DNA of 64,000 nucleotides, from positions 62,927,279 to 62,991,278 of the forward strand of contig CM042034.1 in the NCBI GenBank assembly GCA_023525975.1. The letters run 5' to 3'. Positions 44,018 through 55,476 of the stretch are shown in pieces; within the stretch, counting starts at the first letter, position 1; each line of letters opens with the position of its first letter. The notes beneath the pieces are model-generated. The model had not been told where the DNA came from, did no database searches, and worked only from the letters and a program-made list of their open reading frames with translations. The stretch is from Smallanthus sonchifolius. Lineage: Eukaryota > Streptophyta > Magnoliopsida > Asterales > Asteraceae. Made by a program: the position numbers and the translations under genes.

Positions 44018-44630
44018 GTCCTATATAACAACAAATGAAGTTAGATAGGGAAATATCATTGCATATATGGCAATGACTCCAAAATTTTAATATAACATAA
44101 AAACTATGCATATATATTTTAGGACCACTCAAAGAAGTTTTAAATTCATGAATTGTCATGGCATGGTTACAACTTCCGAGTCCATAATTGGTTAATTGAA
44201 GCTTATCAAACAAGACGCAAATTCAAACAATGCTTATCAAGAGATATGAATGGCATTTTGACTTTTGAAAGTCAAACTTGTCAAAATTTTTGCCTTAGTT
44301 CATCAAATTAACAATCTTCCAACAAGCTATACTACATTTTAAACATATACATAAAAGATTCATGCTTCAATTCATACATTCAAGGTCAAAATTTCTAAGC
44401 AAAAATTAAGAACCTAAATCATACGAATGGAACAAATCTGTTTAAACGAGGCTAAAACAAGTTACATTATGATCTAACATGGTCAAATATGTATTTATAT
44501 TAAGCAATCAGTTCAGATTCAACATATTTATACCAAAATTCAAAACGAAACCCTAGCCCCTATTTGAACAAAATCATCCATAAATGAAGCAAGAATCGAC
44601 TCAAAAACAATAATGGACAAGTTTACATAC

Positions 44631-44823
44631 CTTGGGGAGAGAGAATAAAGTGAAGAAACAAAGAAAAACCGTGAGAAAACGGGGGTTTTGAGGTGTTTTC
44701 GGCCGACTCCGAACGAGTTTGGGGGTGAGGTTTTTGAGAAAAGTGCTGCTACTTATGCCTTTAACACCTGACCCGCTTTTGACCGATGCACGGTCGTGCA
44801 ATGGGATGCACAGCCGTGCATTC
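44631..44823 (-). promoter_or_regulatory. Promoter-like and splice-donor block in the Athila-like leader
   Basis: Two palindromes with TGCAC/GTGCA arms (44786-44802 and 44805-44823, 19 bp apart) are followed on the minus strand by a weak TATA-like GGCATAAGTAG (about 44755), a CT-rich leader and a donor CCCCAAG/GTATGTAAAC near 44631. An acceptor-like TTATATAG lies just before the ATG at 44017. The layout repeats that of LTR U3 promoters but sits downstream of the primer site. Confidence 0.4.
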
Positions 44824-45287
44824 CCATTTTGACCAACTTTTTTTTATATATTTTTCAGCTTAGTGTTTTTAGAAAATAAATTTTTTATTTTTAATAAAAA
44901 ATTATATTAATTCTTCCAAACCGTATTACCTAAAAAATATAACTCTGGTCAACGGGGAATGTTACCAACAAAAATCCTGAACTTATTCTTGGAAACTTAC
45001 CTCATTTCTTGCAATCCATCATCAGAGTATCGAGCTTGTCATTATCAAAAACAAAAATATTAATCACATAAAAACCGTTCGAAAGCGTTACGCCTAATTA
45101 AGAAAATGTTTTTGCTTTCGAATGGTGGTACTTATGTTTGTTCATTTTTCTTAAAAAAAACTTCGCGGTCCGGATCCTTGAATATTCCTACAAAGATAGA
45201 TGTAAGTAACACAAATACCATGACTCAAGAAAAATAAAAATAAAAATAGTTAGTCCAACGACTTAGATCTTTCGCAGAATTACCATG

Positions 45288-45305
45288 TCCCCGGCAACGG
45301 CGACA
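45288..45305 (-). other. Tat/Athila-type primer-binding site
   Basis: Minus strand TGTCGCCGTTGCCGGGGA, seven bases from the LTR edge at 45312. This matches the typical primer site of plant Athila/Tat elements (TGGCGCCGTTGCCGGGGA) except for one base. Confidence 0.8.
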
Positions 45306-45311
45306 AAAACT

Positions 45312-46077
45312 TGATAGCTTGTGATAAGTATATAAAAATACAAATAAATATATTTTTAGGATGATTTTACAAGATTAGGTTTTAAATTTATAAAATGATA
45401 ATTACTTTAACTTAAAACACACACAATAGGCAAGTGTACCTATCGTAACGTAATATAGTTTGGGTAAGAACCAAATATCAAACCATGGACACGGATCCCG
45501 TACTCAACCCATGCTATTGTCTGACTAGAATAATAAGTTGGAAAATGGGTTTTGTTAAAAAGGAAAACAAAAAGTTAAAAAATGTAATTAGAACTATTAT
45601 TATGTTTAAGATGTTACTCTAGTTGTTATCCCTTGTTAATTAATGTTGTATTTAAAGTAAGGTTGGTCATAGTTACTAGTACTAACCCTTTCGATAGGGG
45701 GGTTAGTATTTCGTAACGGAACAGTGGATACGGTCGGTCAACTGTTCCTTAATGAATATAACGGACCATAAACGGTGTGTCAAGTCCGTCGGTATCTTCA
45801 CAATTCATTATTCGGACTTATTATCCTTGTGACTGATGTACGTCTGGTCTTGTAACTTCTTCCGGTAACTCGGAATGCACGACTTCCTCCAAAGGTACTT
45901 TATGAACGCTCGGACCTAACTAATTATGTTCTTAAACAATCGCCTTTACTTATAATGTTATTTCAAATAAATAAGACTTTCCTTCTCAAGATCAAATCCC
46001 ATGGCTCCCGCTAGAAGTCCTCTACAAGCCGATACAAGAGAAGTAGAGAATTACCGATACAAACCGCCCGATCTGGT
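45312..46077 (-). repeat. 5' LTR segment of the Athila-like element
   Basis: Copy of 26672-27432 in the same orientation. Its end on the minus strand (CACAAGCTATCA) is followed by the primer site. Similarity stops at 46077, where the U3 half is missing, so this LTR is truncated. Confidence 0.7.
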
Positions 46078-46705
46078 TTTGGCTCAAATGGCCTGCTGAA
46101 TACCCAAACCTCCAATCAACCCATAATATTAAATCTATACTAACCGGTCGTTCTAGCATCAAGATTTGTATATAGACCGTACAAACATCGAATAAGCTTC
46201 CCAAACAAGAAGTCTTGCTTGAGTAACTCACAAGATAAAAGATTATTAGATTGATTTAAAGATCACTTATTCTGGTCTTTTTTAGACAACTAGCCTTTAT
46301 AATAGATTAGTCTTTATGTTTATGTTTTGTATGTTTTTGTCTTGTAATTAGTTAAGTTTGCACAGGCGAACTTAACATGTTCGCCTGATCTAGTTGAGGC
46401 GAACATAACAAGTTTGCCTGAACTAAAGTTGGCGAACATGATAAGTTCGCCTACACCAGTATGTGTTGCCTATAAATAGTGCAGTAGTTGTTCTCATTTG
46501 TAATGATCTGTAATTTCTAGAACTACTATGTGTGTGCTGTTTACAGAGTGAATACAAGAAGCTTTTTATGATATCTTGTCTTCCGTGTGATTGTATCGTG
46601 TTTGTGAGTATTCGAGACGTATGTACGCGTTAGGATTCCACACTTCGTGTAAGTATTGCGTGTTTTACAGAAGAGATCGATCCGTAGACCCTACCGGGAC
46701 CTACA
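46078..46705 (+). repeat. 5' LTR of a Ty1/copia element (left edge uncertain)
   Basis: The right edge is GGGACCTACA (46705), followed by the primer site. TATAAATAG at 46471-46479. Upstream of it are three 21-bp hairpins with arms GGCGAAC and GTTCGCC (46365-46385, 46398-46418, 46431-46451), spaced exactly 33 bp apart. I could not identify the TG start; it may lie near 46250. Bases 46078-46250 are unassigned. Confidence 0.65.
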
Positions 46706-46707
46706 AG

Positions 46708-46720
46708 TGGTATCAGAGCC
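46708..46720 (+). other. Primer-binding site of the copia element
   Basis: TGGTATCAGAGCC, two bases after the LTR end; initiator tRNA-Met type. Confidence 0.9.
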
Positions 46721-47051
46721 ATTGCTCTTGATTTTCTATTGTTGTTTGACACTGTTTCAATCGATTTCACACAAAAAGATGAAGATTTATGAAGTTTCTG
46801 TGTTCTTGAAGAAGTTAGCAATTTTTTGAAGAGAATTTTTATTGATTTAGTCATTTTTGGTGTAGTTTTACCAAAATTGTTCCGATAGAAGTATTCTAAA
46901 TCATCATTTGAAGATTCCTACGAAAAGAATTTGTCTAATTCCTTCAAAATCGTGAAATATAAAAATTTTCGGACCCGTTCGTGCGTTTGGGTGATGGAAC
47001 TCTCCTCCTTGTTCTTCAGATGAAGCAGGAAAACTTATCTGATCGGTTACG

Positions 47052-47118
47052 GGCGAACTTGTTTGACGAACTTGTTAAGTTCGCTTGATATCCTTCCGAC
47101 GAACTTGTTAAGTTCGCT
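47052..47118. repeat. 33-bp spaced GCGAACTT hairpins in the copia leader
   Basis: GACGAACTTGTTAAGTTCGC begins at 47065 and again at 47098, exactly 33 bp apart. A half-copy GGGCGAACTTGTT lies at 47051. They share the core with the hairpins upstream of this element's TATA box. Confidence 0.85.
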
Positions 47119-47175
47119 ACAAGCAGAAAGTTGTCAAAATTTTCTAAGTGTTGAAGTGTTACAAAGATTTGAAAA

Positions 47176-48265
47176 ATGTCTACTTCTAATCATGTGAGTG
47201 TGAACAACATGACTCATTTGTTGAATCATGATAATGAAATTGGTACTCCAACCAAGCCACCGAGGCTTATGAATCTCAAAGATTATTCAAATTGGAAGAG
47301 TCGTTTTGAGAATTATGTTAATATCAATGACACAAGCTTATGGATTCCTATTAGTGAGGGTTATGAGCATCCTGTTCATCGTCATATGGGTGTTTCGGAT
47401 ACACCAAAGCCAGGGTTAGCTTTTAGTGATGAGGAAAAGAAATTATATGATCATGAGAACAAAGCTCTTGCAGCTTTATCGATGTGTTTACCACAGGACG
47501 TCTATCATACTTTCAAGAAGTTTAAGACTTCTCTTGAACTTTGGGAAGGTTTAGCTAAGAGATGTGAGGGTTGCACTGATATCAAGAAGAGCAGAAGAAA
47601 ATTGTTAAAGAAACACTTTAGTGTTTTTAAACACTTTGATGGTGAATCTGTGGATGAACATATGTCAAGATATTATTATATTTTAAGTGAAATGGTCAAC
47701 AATGACATTACTTACAAAAACAAGAAGATTCTTGAGAAGTTTCTAGATGCACTACCTACACATTTTGAGATGTACACTATTGTGATCAAAGAACAAAATG
47801 GATTTGATGATCTGAGTCTTGAAGATTTAATGGGAAAGATTCAATCGTCTGATTTGAACAAACAGAATAAAGATACAGTCTATCAAGATCCAAGCATTTT
47901 TTTTGGTAAAGGTACATCTGCACAGAAATTTGATGGTGTTGCATTATTTTCTGGTGAATCTTCTGAAAGCTCTAAAGAAAGTTCGTGTCAAGATGGTGCA
48001 TGCTTTGTTGCTTGTAAGTCAGGATGTTCGAAGAATAGTAAGAATGAAAGTCATTCATGTTCTACAAAGGTGTCTTCTTCAGCAGCTGATGATATGATGA
48101 CTATGATTGCATCATTCTTAACCTCATATGAAAACTTTATTGGTGGCAAAATCACTGATCCAGATATGATAGAGGATGATTTTAAACAGTTGGATAAAGA
48201 CGCCTTGGAAGAAATGAATATTCAGTGGAATATGACTTTATGGATGAGACAAGGTAAAGACCATT
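47176..48265 (+). pseudogene. Ty1/copia Gag, truncated by a retrotransposon insertion
   Basis: 363 uninterrupted codons from MSTSNHVSVNNM. Copia Gag features are visible: LMNLKDYSNWKSRFENYVNI near residues 33-52, ALAALSMCLPQDVYHTFKKF (about 95-115), LWEGLAKRCEG (about 122) and a long helical core to LEDLMGKIQ (about 215-225). A Cys-rich stretch follows near residue 275. The reading frame is intact to the point where the minus-strand Tekay-like LTR begins (48266); the zinc knuckle and all of pol are missing. Only the last few codons of the 47176-48285 frame belong to the invading LTR. Confidence 0.85.
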
Positions 48266-51039
48266 TGTCACACCCCCAAATTTAACTAACGGATTTTTAC
48301 CATTTGGGAAGTGACAAACCAGGATCTCAGTCGTTAGTTACATTGAACGACATTACATGGGACCAAAATGAAAATATCACATCAATCAAAGTAAATGCGG
48401 AAGCGTATAAAGAAAGCGCAAAACAAACGCGCCCAAAAAGTCCAATCCAAATCATAATTCAAAATAGTCCAAACGAAATAATAAAACATAATTCAATAGT
48501 AGGACTCCATGCATGTCCTATAAGTGCACATGTGCCTTATCTTAGCGACCTCAGAAAACATGTAAGAAAAGATATCAAAACGAGGTTGGTGAGTTCACAG
48601 GTTTCAATATATAAATGAACGTTTACCAGATTATTGATCATTCAATATGTATCTATAGGTAGCTAACCTATGTTTTATGTTTAACTTAAACGCTCGCACC
48701 AGAATCTGACTGTTTGTTTATTTGCCTCCTGCCAGGTCTATCAACTCTTGCGATGTGAGTAGGCTAACATTTCACCCGTTCGACCTCAAATCGAGTTAGC
48801 GCGACTAACGTGGATGGGATTTGTCAAACCCAGTAGTACTACTAAACATTACCTTGCTGAGATCCATATTAACGATCCGATGTGTGTTGAGGACTTTCAG
48901 TGATAGCATGTTACGCTTAGCTTTAACATTGAATACATATGAATTATAATAATCTCAAAAATAGTTGTGACATGCTTTCTCTCCCAAGTTAAAATAGTAA
49001 AAAGGGGTCGTGAAAACTCACATGCGTTGCGTTGTACGTAGTATCACACAAGTATGAGATTTGAATCTCAAGCGTTAGCCCAACACGGCTCATGAATGCC
49101 CTAGAATTACAAGATAATTATTAGGGGTATAATGGGAATTGTGACGAGGACACGGAATGTTGAACATCCTAAGTACGCTCTAATGATTAAGGAATAGACG
49201 AACGTGTCCACGGAACAAGGATTCTTAATATGCTTATTAAGATAGATACGTTTCACGACGAATGGCAAATAATATATAATAAATATATTCGAGCGTTTTG
49301 TCATTAAATAGTAGTCTAGGAAAATAATATAATTTATTATATTATTTTTAAGTTTAGCGAAATAACACACTAATTAAATTGTGTGTCAAAATTAGAAACG
49401 TGGCAAAAATAATATATTTAAATATATTATTTTAATATGAGTCACGGTTTGAAAAATAATATAGTTTATATTATTTTATTCGGAATTGAAGGTTAAATAA
49501 TAATAATATACACATATTATTATAAAATTATGAAATACGTAACAAGGAAGGTTTATAAAATTATTCCCGAGTCCACGGGTAGTTTTTGCAGTTTATACAT
49601 ATTAGCATATTATTATAATAATAGTGGAAGAGTTTTTATAATTAAATATTAACCCAAAAATGCAATTAAAAATAAATCAGGGGAGGAGGATTCGAACCCG
49701 GGTCTCCTCCCCAACAGAACACACACTTAACCAACCAAGACCGCTTGGGAATCGCGACTGGAATGCTTCTGAAATGGTTTTAATGATTCCAAACCTCTCC
49801 CCTATACCCTTAGTCGCGATCCGAATCAAACCACCCCAATTCCCATCGATTTCGATCACGATTGAATGCAAGTGCATAGGGGTTTTGATAGACGGGGTAT
49901 TTCGAATCTGAGGTCAAGCTTAATTGAAAAATCAACACGATTTGAGTGGTTTAATTACAGTTTAAAATTCAAAACCCTAGTTTTGAATATGAAATCAAAT
50001 CTATCAAATTCAATGTTGAATCTTGTTGAAACCATGGGGCTTTTACTAATTAGAACAATGCGGATCTACCCATACCATTTAATTACATTGAGATCACGAT
50101 TAGAATCAAAACCCCCAATTTTCTTATGAACGAACCCTAATTTATGGACCGGGTACAATTCGATGTTAAAAGGTGAAATTGGTAGAGGGTTTTCAATGAA
50201 TACGTGATTGCGAAACTGGTGATGTAAATTAATTTGATTGAGATTAGGTTTAGGGTCGAAACCCCCAAATTGTTTTTATGAAGAAACCCTAGATTAGGAT
50301 CATGACAGATTCGATGATTAAAGGTTGAATTGGTATGGGGCTTTTGATCCATACATTTAAACGAAGCTAATGGTGTAAAAGATTACCAGAATGAATATCG
50401 AATTGCAGGAGTACGACTAAAACAGACCCCGACGGTGACGGAGTTGATCTCCGGCGACTTCTGCTACGATTCCGGTCAAATCGGTGTGCGGGATAGTGTC
50501 TGAGTTGCTCGACTGAGATGCGCAGATGCTCAATTGGGAAAATCATTATCGAATTTGAGGTGTACGCGACGATGGTCGGCTGTTACGACTTTAATTAGTC
50601 ATTAAATGGTTTAATTCGACGATGATTAAGATTAATTTGATAGTTATGGTCGTGAATGCGATGAATGAGAGGAATCAGTTACAATTTCCAACAGAAAACG
50701 CTCGTGGCTTGTGAATTGGACTCAAGAAAAACCAGGTTGACTTTCGAAAGTCAACATAATTGAGAATGGGTTAATTTCAAGTCTAGTCCCTGCAGTTTCA
50801 TGTTCTTAGGTTTGGGAAAGTAACAGAATTGTTCCTTGCAGTTAAAACAAGTGAAGTATATGGTTAGTTGACTTTTCAAAGTCAACGGAATAGAGTTTTA
50901 ACTGATTACACAAATAAACCTTGAAGTTTAAGTTTAGATAATGACATAAATAATCCATGGAGTTTGAATTTGAGTTAACTGAGTTAGGATTTAACTGAAT
51001 TTGCTAACGGGATTAACCCTAAATAGCCGGATTGTCACA
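48266..51039 (-). repeat. 3' LTR of the minus-strand Tekay-like element
   Basis: 2774 bp. On the minus strand it begins TGTGACAATCCGGC after CAACTAGGGGATGA and ends GGGGGTGTGACA. Donor TTCTG/GTAATC (50387/50386) and acceptor TTTTCTGAG (48550) would remove 1837 nt. A tRNA-like module lies within that segment at 49680-49760. Confidence 0.85.
49680..49760 (-). other. tRNA-like (pol III A/B box) module in LTR intron
   Basis: On the minus strand: CGGTCTTGGTTGGTTAAGTG (A-box-like, D-arm-like) and GGAGACCCGGGTTCGAATCC (B box GGTTCGAATCC, a perfect match to the pol III consensus). The flanks GGGGAGGAG / CTCCTCCCC can pair around the B box. Sense orientation relative to the LTR. Confidence 0.65.
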
Positions 51040-51159
51040 TCATCCCCTAGTTGAAAGAATTTTCGTCTCGAAAATTAAAAATAATCAAAATTTTTTTTTT
51101 CCGATGTCATATCATCCCCTAGTTGAAAGAATTTTCTTCCAAAAAATTAAAATAGTACC

Positions 51160-52346
51160 TTAAGAGTTTAACGTGGAGTGCTTGAATATATGAGGATACT
51201 TGCGCATCATCTGATCCTCAAGCTCCCACGTGAATTCCAGTCCGCGTTTCGAGTTCCAACGGACTCTGACAATAGGGATTTTACAGCGTTTTGACTTCCC
51301 TATCCATGATTTCCACGGGTTCTTCGATGAAACACAACTGTTCATCGTTGTGTAGTTCCTCAAGAGGAACCGCGAGTGACTCGTCTGCTAGACATTTCTT
51401 CAAGTTTGAGATGTGAAAGACGTTGTGTACACCACTAAGTCCTTCAGGTAGGTACAGTTGATACGCTACTGGGCCAATTCTCTTCACATTCTTGAATGGT
51501 CCAACATAACAAGGATTCAGTTTGCCCCGTTTCCCAAAACGAATGATACCCTTCCAAGGTGACACTTTTAACAAGACCATATCCCCTACTTGAAATTCTA
51601 ACGGCTTACGGCGCTTATCGGCATAGCTCTTTTGACGGTCACGAGCTGCTGCCATACGATTTTGAATTTGAACTATTTTCTCAGAAGGTTCAAGTACGAG
51701 CTCAGGACCCGTAAGTTGACTATCCCTAACCTCGGCCTAACAAATTGGAGAACGACATTTCCGTCCATAGAATGCTTAAAATGGAGCTGCTTTGATGCTA
51801 GTGTTATAACTGTTGTTGTAGGAGAACTCCACCAATGGTAGGTGAGACTCCCAAGTGTTACCGAAATCAATCACACAAGCTCATAGCATATCCTCCAAGG
51901 TTTGAATAGTACGCTCCGTCTGGCCATTAGTTTGAGGGTGGTATGCTGTGCTCATATCTAGACGCGTGCCTAAAGCTTTATGTAACGATTGCCAGAAACG
52001 GGAGGTGAATCGTGTATCACGATCCGAAATGATATTGATTGGAACCATGTGCCGAGAGACTACTTCTTTCAAGTCAATACGAGTAAGCGTCTCCATTTTG
52101 TCGGTTTCCTTGATTGCTAATAAGTGAGCGGACTTTGTTAAACGATCGACGATTACCCAAATGATATCACATCTGGTAGGAGTTCGTGGCAATTTTGTGA
52201 TAAAGTTCATGGATATCTGCTCCCATTTCCGCATAGGAATCTCCGGTTGCTGGAGTAGACCGGAAGCCTTTGCGCAAGTCAGGCACTTGCTCACATAGGT
52301 GGCTATATCTGCCTTCATCTTTGGCCACCAATACAACACCTTTAGG
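51160..52346 (-). pseudogene. Integrase core, C-terminus and chromodomain-like tail (minus Tekay-like element)
   Basis: From the right: LYWWPKMKADIATYVSKCLT, then the catalytic region. The first Asp of MDFI is Asn (MNFI, codon at 52205-52207). ISDRDTRFTSRFW and HPQTNGQTE keep the second Asp and the Glu. After frame breaks near 51880 and 51660 come QVGDMVLLKVSPWKGIIRFG, VFHISNLKKCLADES, and a tail with EEPVEIMDREVKTL and VRVRWNSKRGLEFTWELEDQ, matching the chromodomain-like tail of the other Tekay-like element. Defective. Confidence 0.85.
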
Positions 52347-52351
52347 TCATG

Positions 52352-55300
52352 TGTAATATCCTATATTTTTCGACGCACATTTTTTTTTTAAAACCTTGAA
52401 CGTATTCCCGACCACTTCCTAGATATTCGTTTAATCAATATAAAACATTTATACGCGGGAACCTATATATATATATATATATATATTTATGAGACTCATT
52501 GAAATATACATGTATATATATATATAAAATACTTTTGAAACTTTATAAGGTTAAACTTATCATTATAGAAGTAATATAACTACGGAGATTATTTTACACA
52601 AGCTAAAACAATAAAACTTATAAAAACCTTAAAGGGATTTTATAAATAGAAACATATATATTTGTTTTATAAAGTCCAGGGACTAAAACTGCCAACTTTA
52701 AAACTTGTCTTAAACTAAATCTATATTCTAACGCAAAACGATAAAAGCTTCAAACTTTAGGGACCGTTCTTGTAATTTAACTAAACACCTAGAACCCAAA
52801 TCAAGTCCCAGGTTCGAAACCCGCAGACCCGGTTCCACCCCTATTTTCTCGAAAACGCGATCTCCCGTCCAGATTCGTTGAACCTTGGGTTCGCCTCCCG
52901 CGTGCGACCCGTCCCCAAGGTGCTTTAATGATCAATTTCGGCCGAGACCACGCGTGAAGCCGGAATTTAATCCGATCGGCTCAACCGTCCTCTTCCCACC
53001 CGTTCGCGCATTAAAAGACCAAATTGCCTATAAATACCGACCTCCATAGCTCATCAACATCATCCCAACACTCCTCCACTCTTCAATTTCACGCATTGGG
53101 TTCGCAGTTCACCGTTTTGGAGCCGCGACCGCCGACGAGCACCGTGAAGCCAATCTCCCTCTATTTCGCATCAATTCAGGTAAAATCAATGCTCAATCGA
53201 CTCGAAATCACTTGATGATCAAGAGCCCTCTGTTTAATTCCATTAACAGAGGGCTCATCGTGGTGTATTTGATGGATTAAATCTCTAGGGTTCATAGGGA
53301 TTTAGGGATGAATTGGGTTTGTGTTTAAGAATTTAATTTTCTGAGTTATACTCAGCAAGATCCCTAGCCGGGACGGTTAAGTGCATGTGTGTGTGTTAGA
53401 CCCGGACGGAACCCGAGTTCGATCCGGCCAAAGCCCCACTTTTTGTTTTTCATTTTTTTGTACTTTTATCCAATTCTAAAAAATTCTGATAATTTTTATA
53501 AATTACATTAAACTGTTATAAACTTTAAAATAAATTTTAATTGCACTTTCATCTTCTGGAAACATTTTATTTAATTAAACTTAATTAAAATTTATAATAA
53601 TAAATTATTAAAAATAGTTTTAAACATTTAAAAAGAATACTTCCAAAAGTTATAAAACTTGGACATTCAATAGAAATCGTTTTATAAAATTTGAAACTTA
53701 ATTCCTTATTCTTTTTATATATATAATAAACTTAATTTTGTTTAAAACTTTAATGTAATAAATTTTAAACTTATACATTTTCCATATAAACAAGAAATCC
53801 AATTGTTTATTAAATTTAAAGCAATGAGAAAATAAATATACTTATCTATTTTAAACTTATAAACTTCATAAAGACTTTAAAACATTTATACTTTTAAAAC
53901 ATAAACGTTAAATTAAATACTTATACTTATAAACTTACCATTTGAAGTAAACATTATAAACTTATAATTTTATTTAAACTTTAAGGACTTATAATCAAAA
54001 TACCAATTTGAAAAGAGAATTATTCATACTTTATTTATTTAATTGTTTATAAACTTATAAAACTTTATAAACTTGTAAACCTTGAAGCTTATAACTTAAA
54101 AATATATATGTTATCTTATTGAAACTACAAGATAATAAATATTTAATACATAAATGCTTTGATAAATCTTAAATAATTTATATTAATTAGATAAATATTT
54201 AGATAATTATCTATCCTTAATAGTCATGTATTCTTGAAGTAATTATTATACAACCCTGATTATTATTTATCCTTTAAAATAATAATTATCGTTTTATATA
54301 TTCTTTAAATAATTATTATAAATCTTTAGTGATTATTTATTCTTTGAATAATTATGGTTAAACCTTAATAATTATTTAGTCTTTCATTTAACAAATACTT
54401 CAACTCCATTTACGAATACTTAGAAAATTATTTTGATTATTACATAACATGTGTGATTAATAGTAGTAAAGCTTTTGAATAAGTATTTTAATTATTCAAA
54501 ACTATAAACTATGTTAAACTTCGATACTCAAGTCTTGCGTCATTCATTTAAAACCTTTACTTTAAACTTGATTTTATGAACACAAATCATTCCCGCCTCC
54601 CATTTGGAACCCTAGTCGATCTTGAAATCATAGATCCTTACCATAGACTTATAGGATCATACTTAAATCTTTAAACTTGCATACTTAGGCTTATCATGAG
54701 GATATTCTCCCTCCAAGTCTTGCAAATACTTATCTGTGTCGGATACTATTCATCATCCAAGTGAGTATACTTAGCCTCTTTTTCCTTTCTATACTTTTGG
54801 GGTGAAACATGTTCAAAACTTTAAACTTATACAATTCTTGTACAACTATGACTAGATGCTTATTATTATGTTAAACTTGAGACTTGTATGCTTAGATTAA
54901 ACTTAAAACTAGCACATTCATTAGCTTTGATCAAGCCTATGGTAACAATGATAGATCTATTGTATTTGACCAATCCACCTTGATTGATTGACCCCTTCGG
55001 GGGGGAGCCCTTGGTGATTACTGAATTAAACTTTAAACTTGAGACTTATAAGGGTAACCTGCGGGTTATGCCTAAACTTGGTTGGAGGGTTGAAGTGCAC
55101 AATGTTTAAGATACTTGTTTCTCATACTTACATTATAGAATGCATATGTCATAGTGAATTGTAATTCTTTCCAAATACTTGTTAAACTGTGTCAAAACCT
55201 TTGTATTTCACCAACTATTTTGTAGTTGACAGATTCTTTCACATGTTTCAGGTTCTACAACATGAGACTTTATCGTGATCACATAGGATGCTTGGACCTA

Positions 55301-55471
55301 GAATGCTTAATCAATTAGACTTGTATTCTTGCTATGTATTTGATTTATTCTTTGTATTGAACCTTTGAATCTATTTATTAATGAAATATTGAAACTTTAA
55401 TAGTCAACCTTGTGCTGTTGAACAACCGCGTCCGCCCCGACGTATAATCCGCCGTCGGTTGGGGTGTGACA
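52352..55471 (+). repeat. 3.1-kb solo LTR inserted in integrase
   Basis: Begins TGTAATATCCTATATTTT and ends GGTTGGGGTGTGACA. The perfect 5-bp target duplication TCATG lies at 52347-52351 and 55472-55476, and the interrupted integrase reads on across it (MYHD / HDLKVLYWWP). There is no primer site or internal region, so it is a solo LTR of 3120 bp. TATAAATA at 53029-53036. Donor TTCAG/GTAAAA (53179/53180) and acceptor ATGTTTCAG (55251) would remove a 2072-nt intron. It is related to the LTR starting at 61172. Confidence 0.9.
53345..53435 (+). other. tRNA-like (pol III A/B box) module in solo LTR intron
   Basis: CTAGCCGGGACGGTTAAGTG (A-box-like) is followed about 35 bases later by CCCGAGTTCGATCCGG (B box). 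It lies about 165 bp downstream of the leader-intron donor, in sense orientation. Confidence 0.6.
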
Positions 55472-55476
55472 TCATG

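Larger units (their letters stand above)
40759..45311 (-). mobile_element. Internal region of Athila-like element (no pol seen)
   Basis: Bounded by the 3' LTR start (40758) and the 5' LTR end (45312). It contains the primer site, a leader, one decayed Athila ORF1-type gag frame (42736-44017) and about 2 kb of non-coding AT-rich DNA (40760-42735). No protease, RT or integrase motifs were found, so it is either a non-autonomous derivative or has a large deletion. Confidence 0.65.

Noticed and set aside
49680..49760. Functional tRNA gene
   Set aside because: A and B boxes are good, but I could not pair a 7-bp acceptor stem or find a convincing anticodon arm; recorded as a tRNA-like module.
55378..55476. 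C-terminal extension of the RNase H/integrase frame
   Set aside because: The last codons of that frame lie in the inserted solo LTR; the true protein sequence stops at the target duplication.
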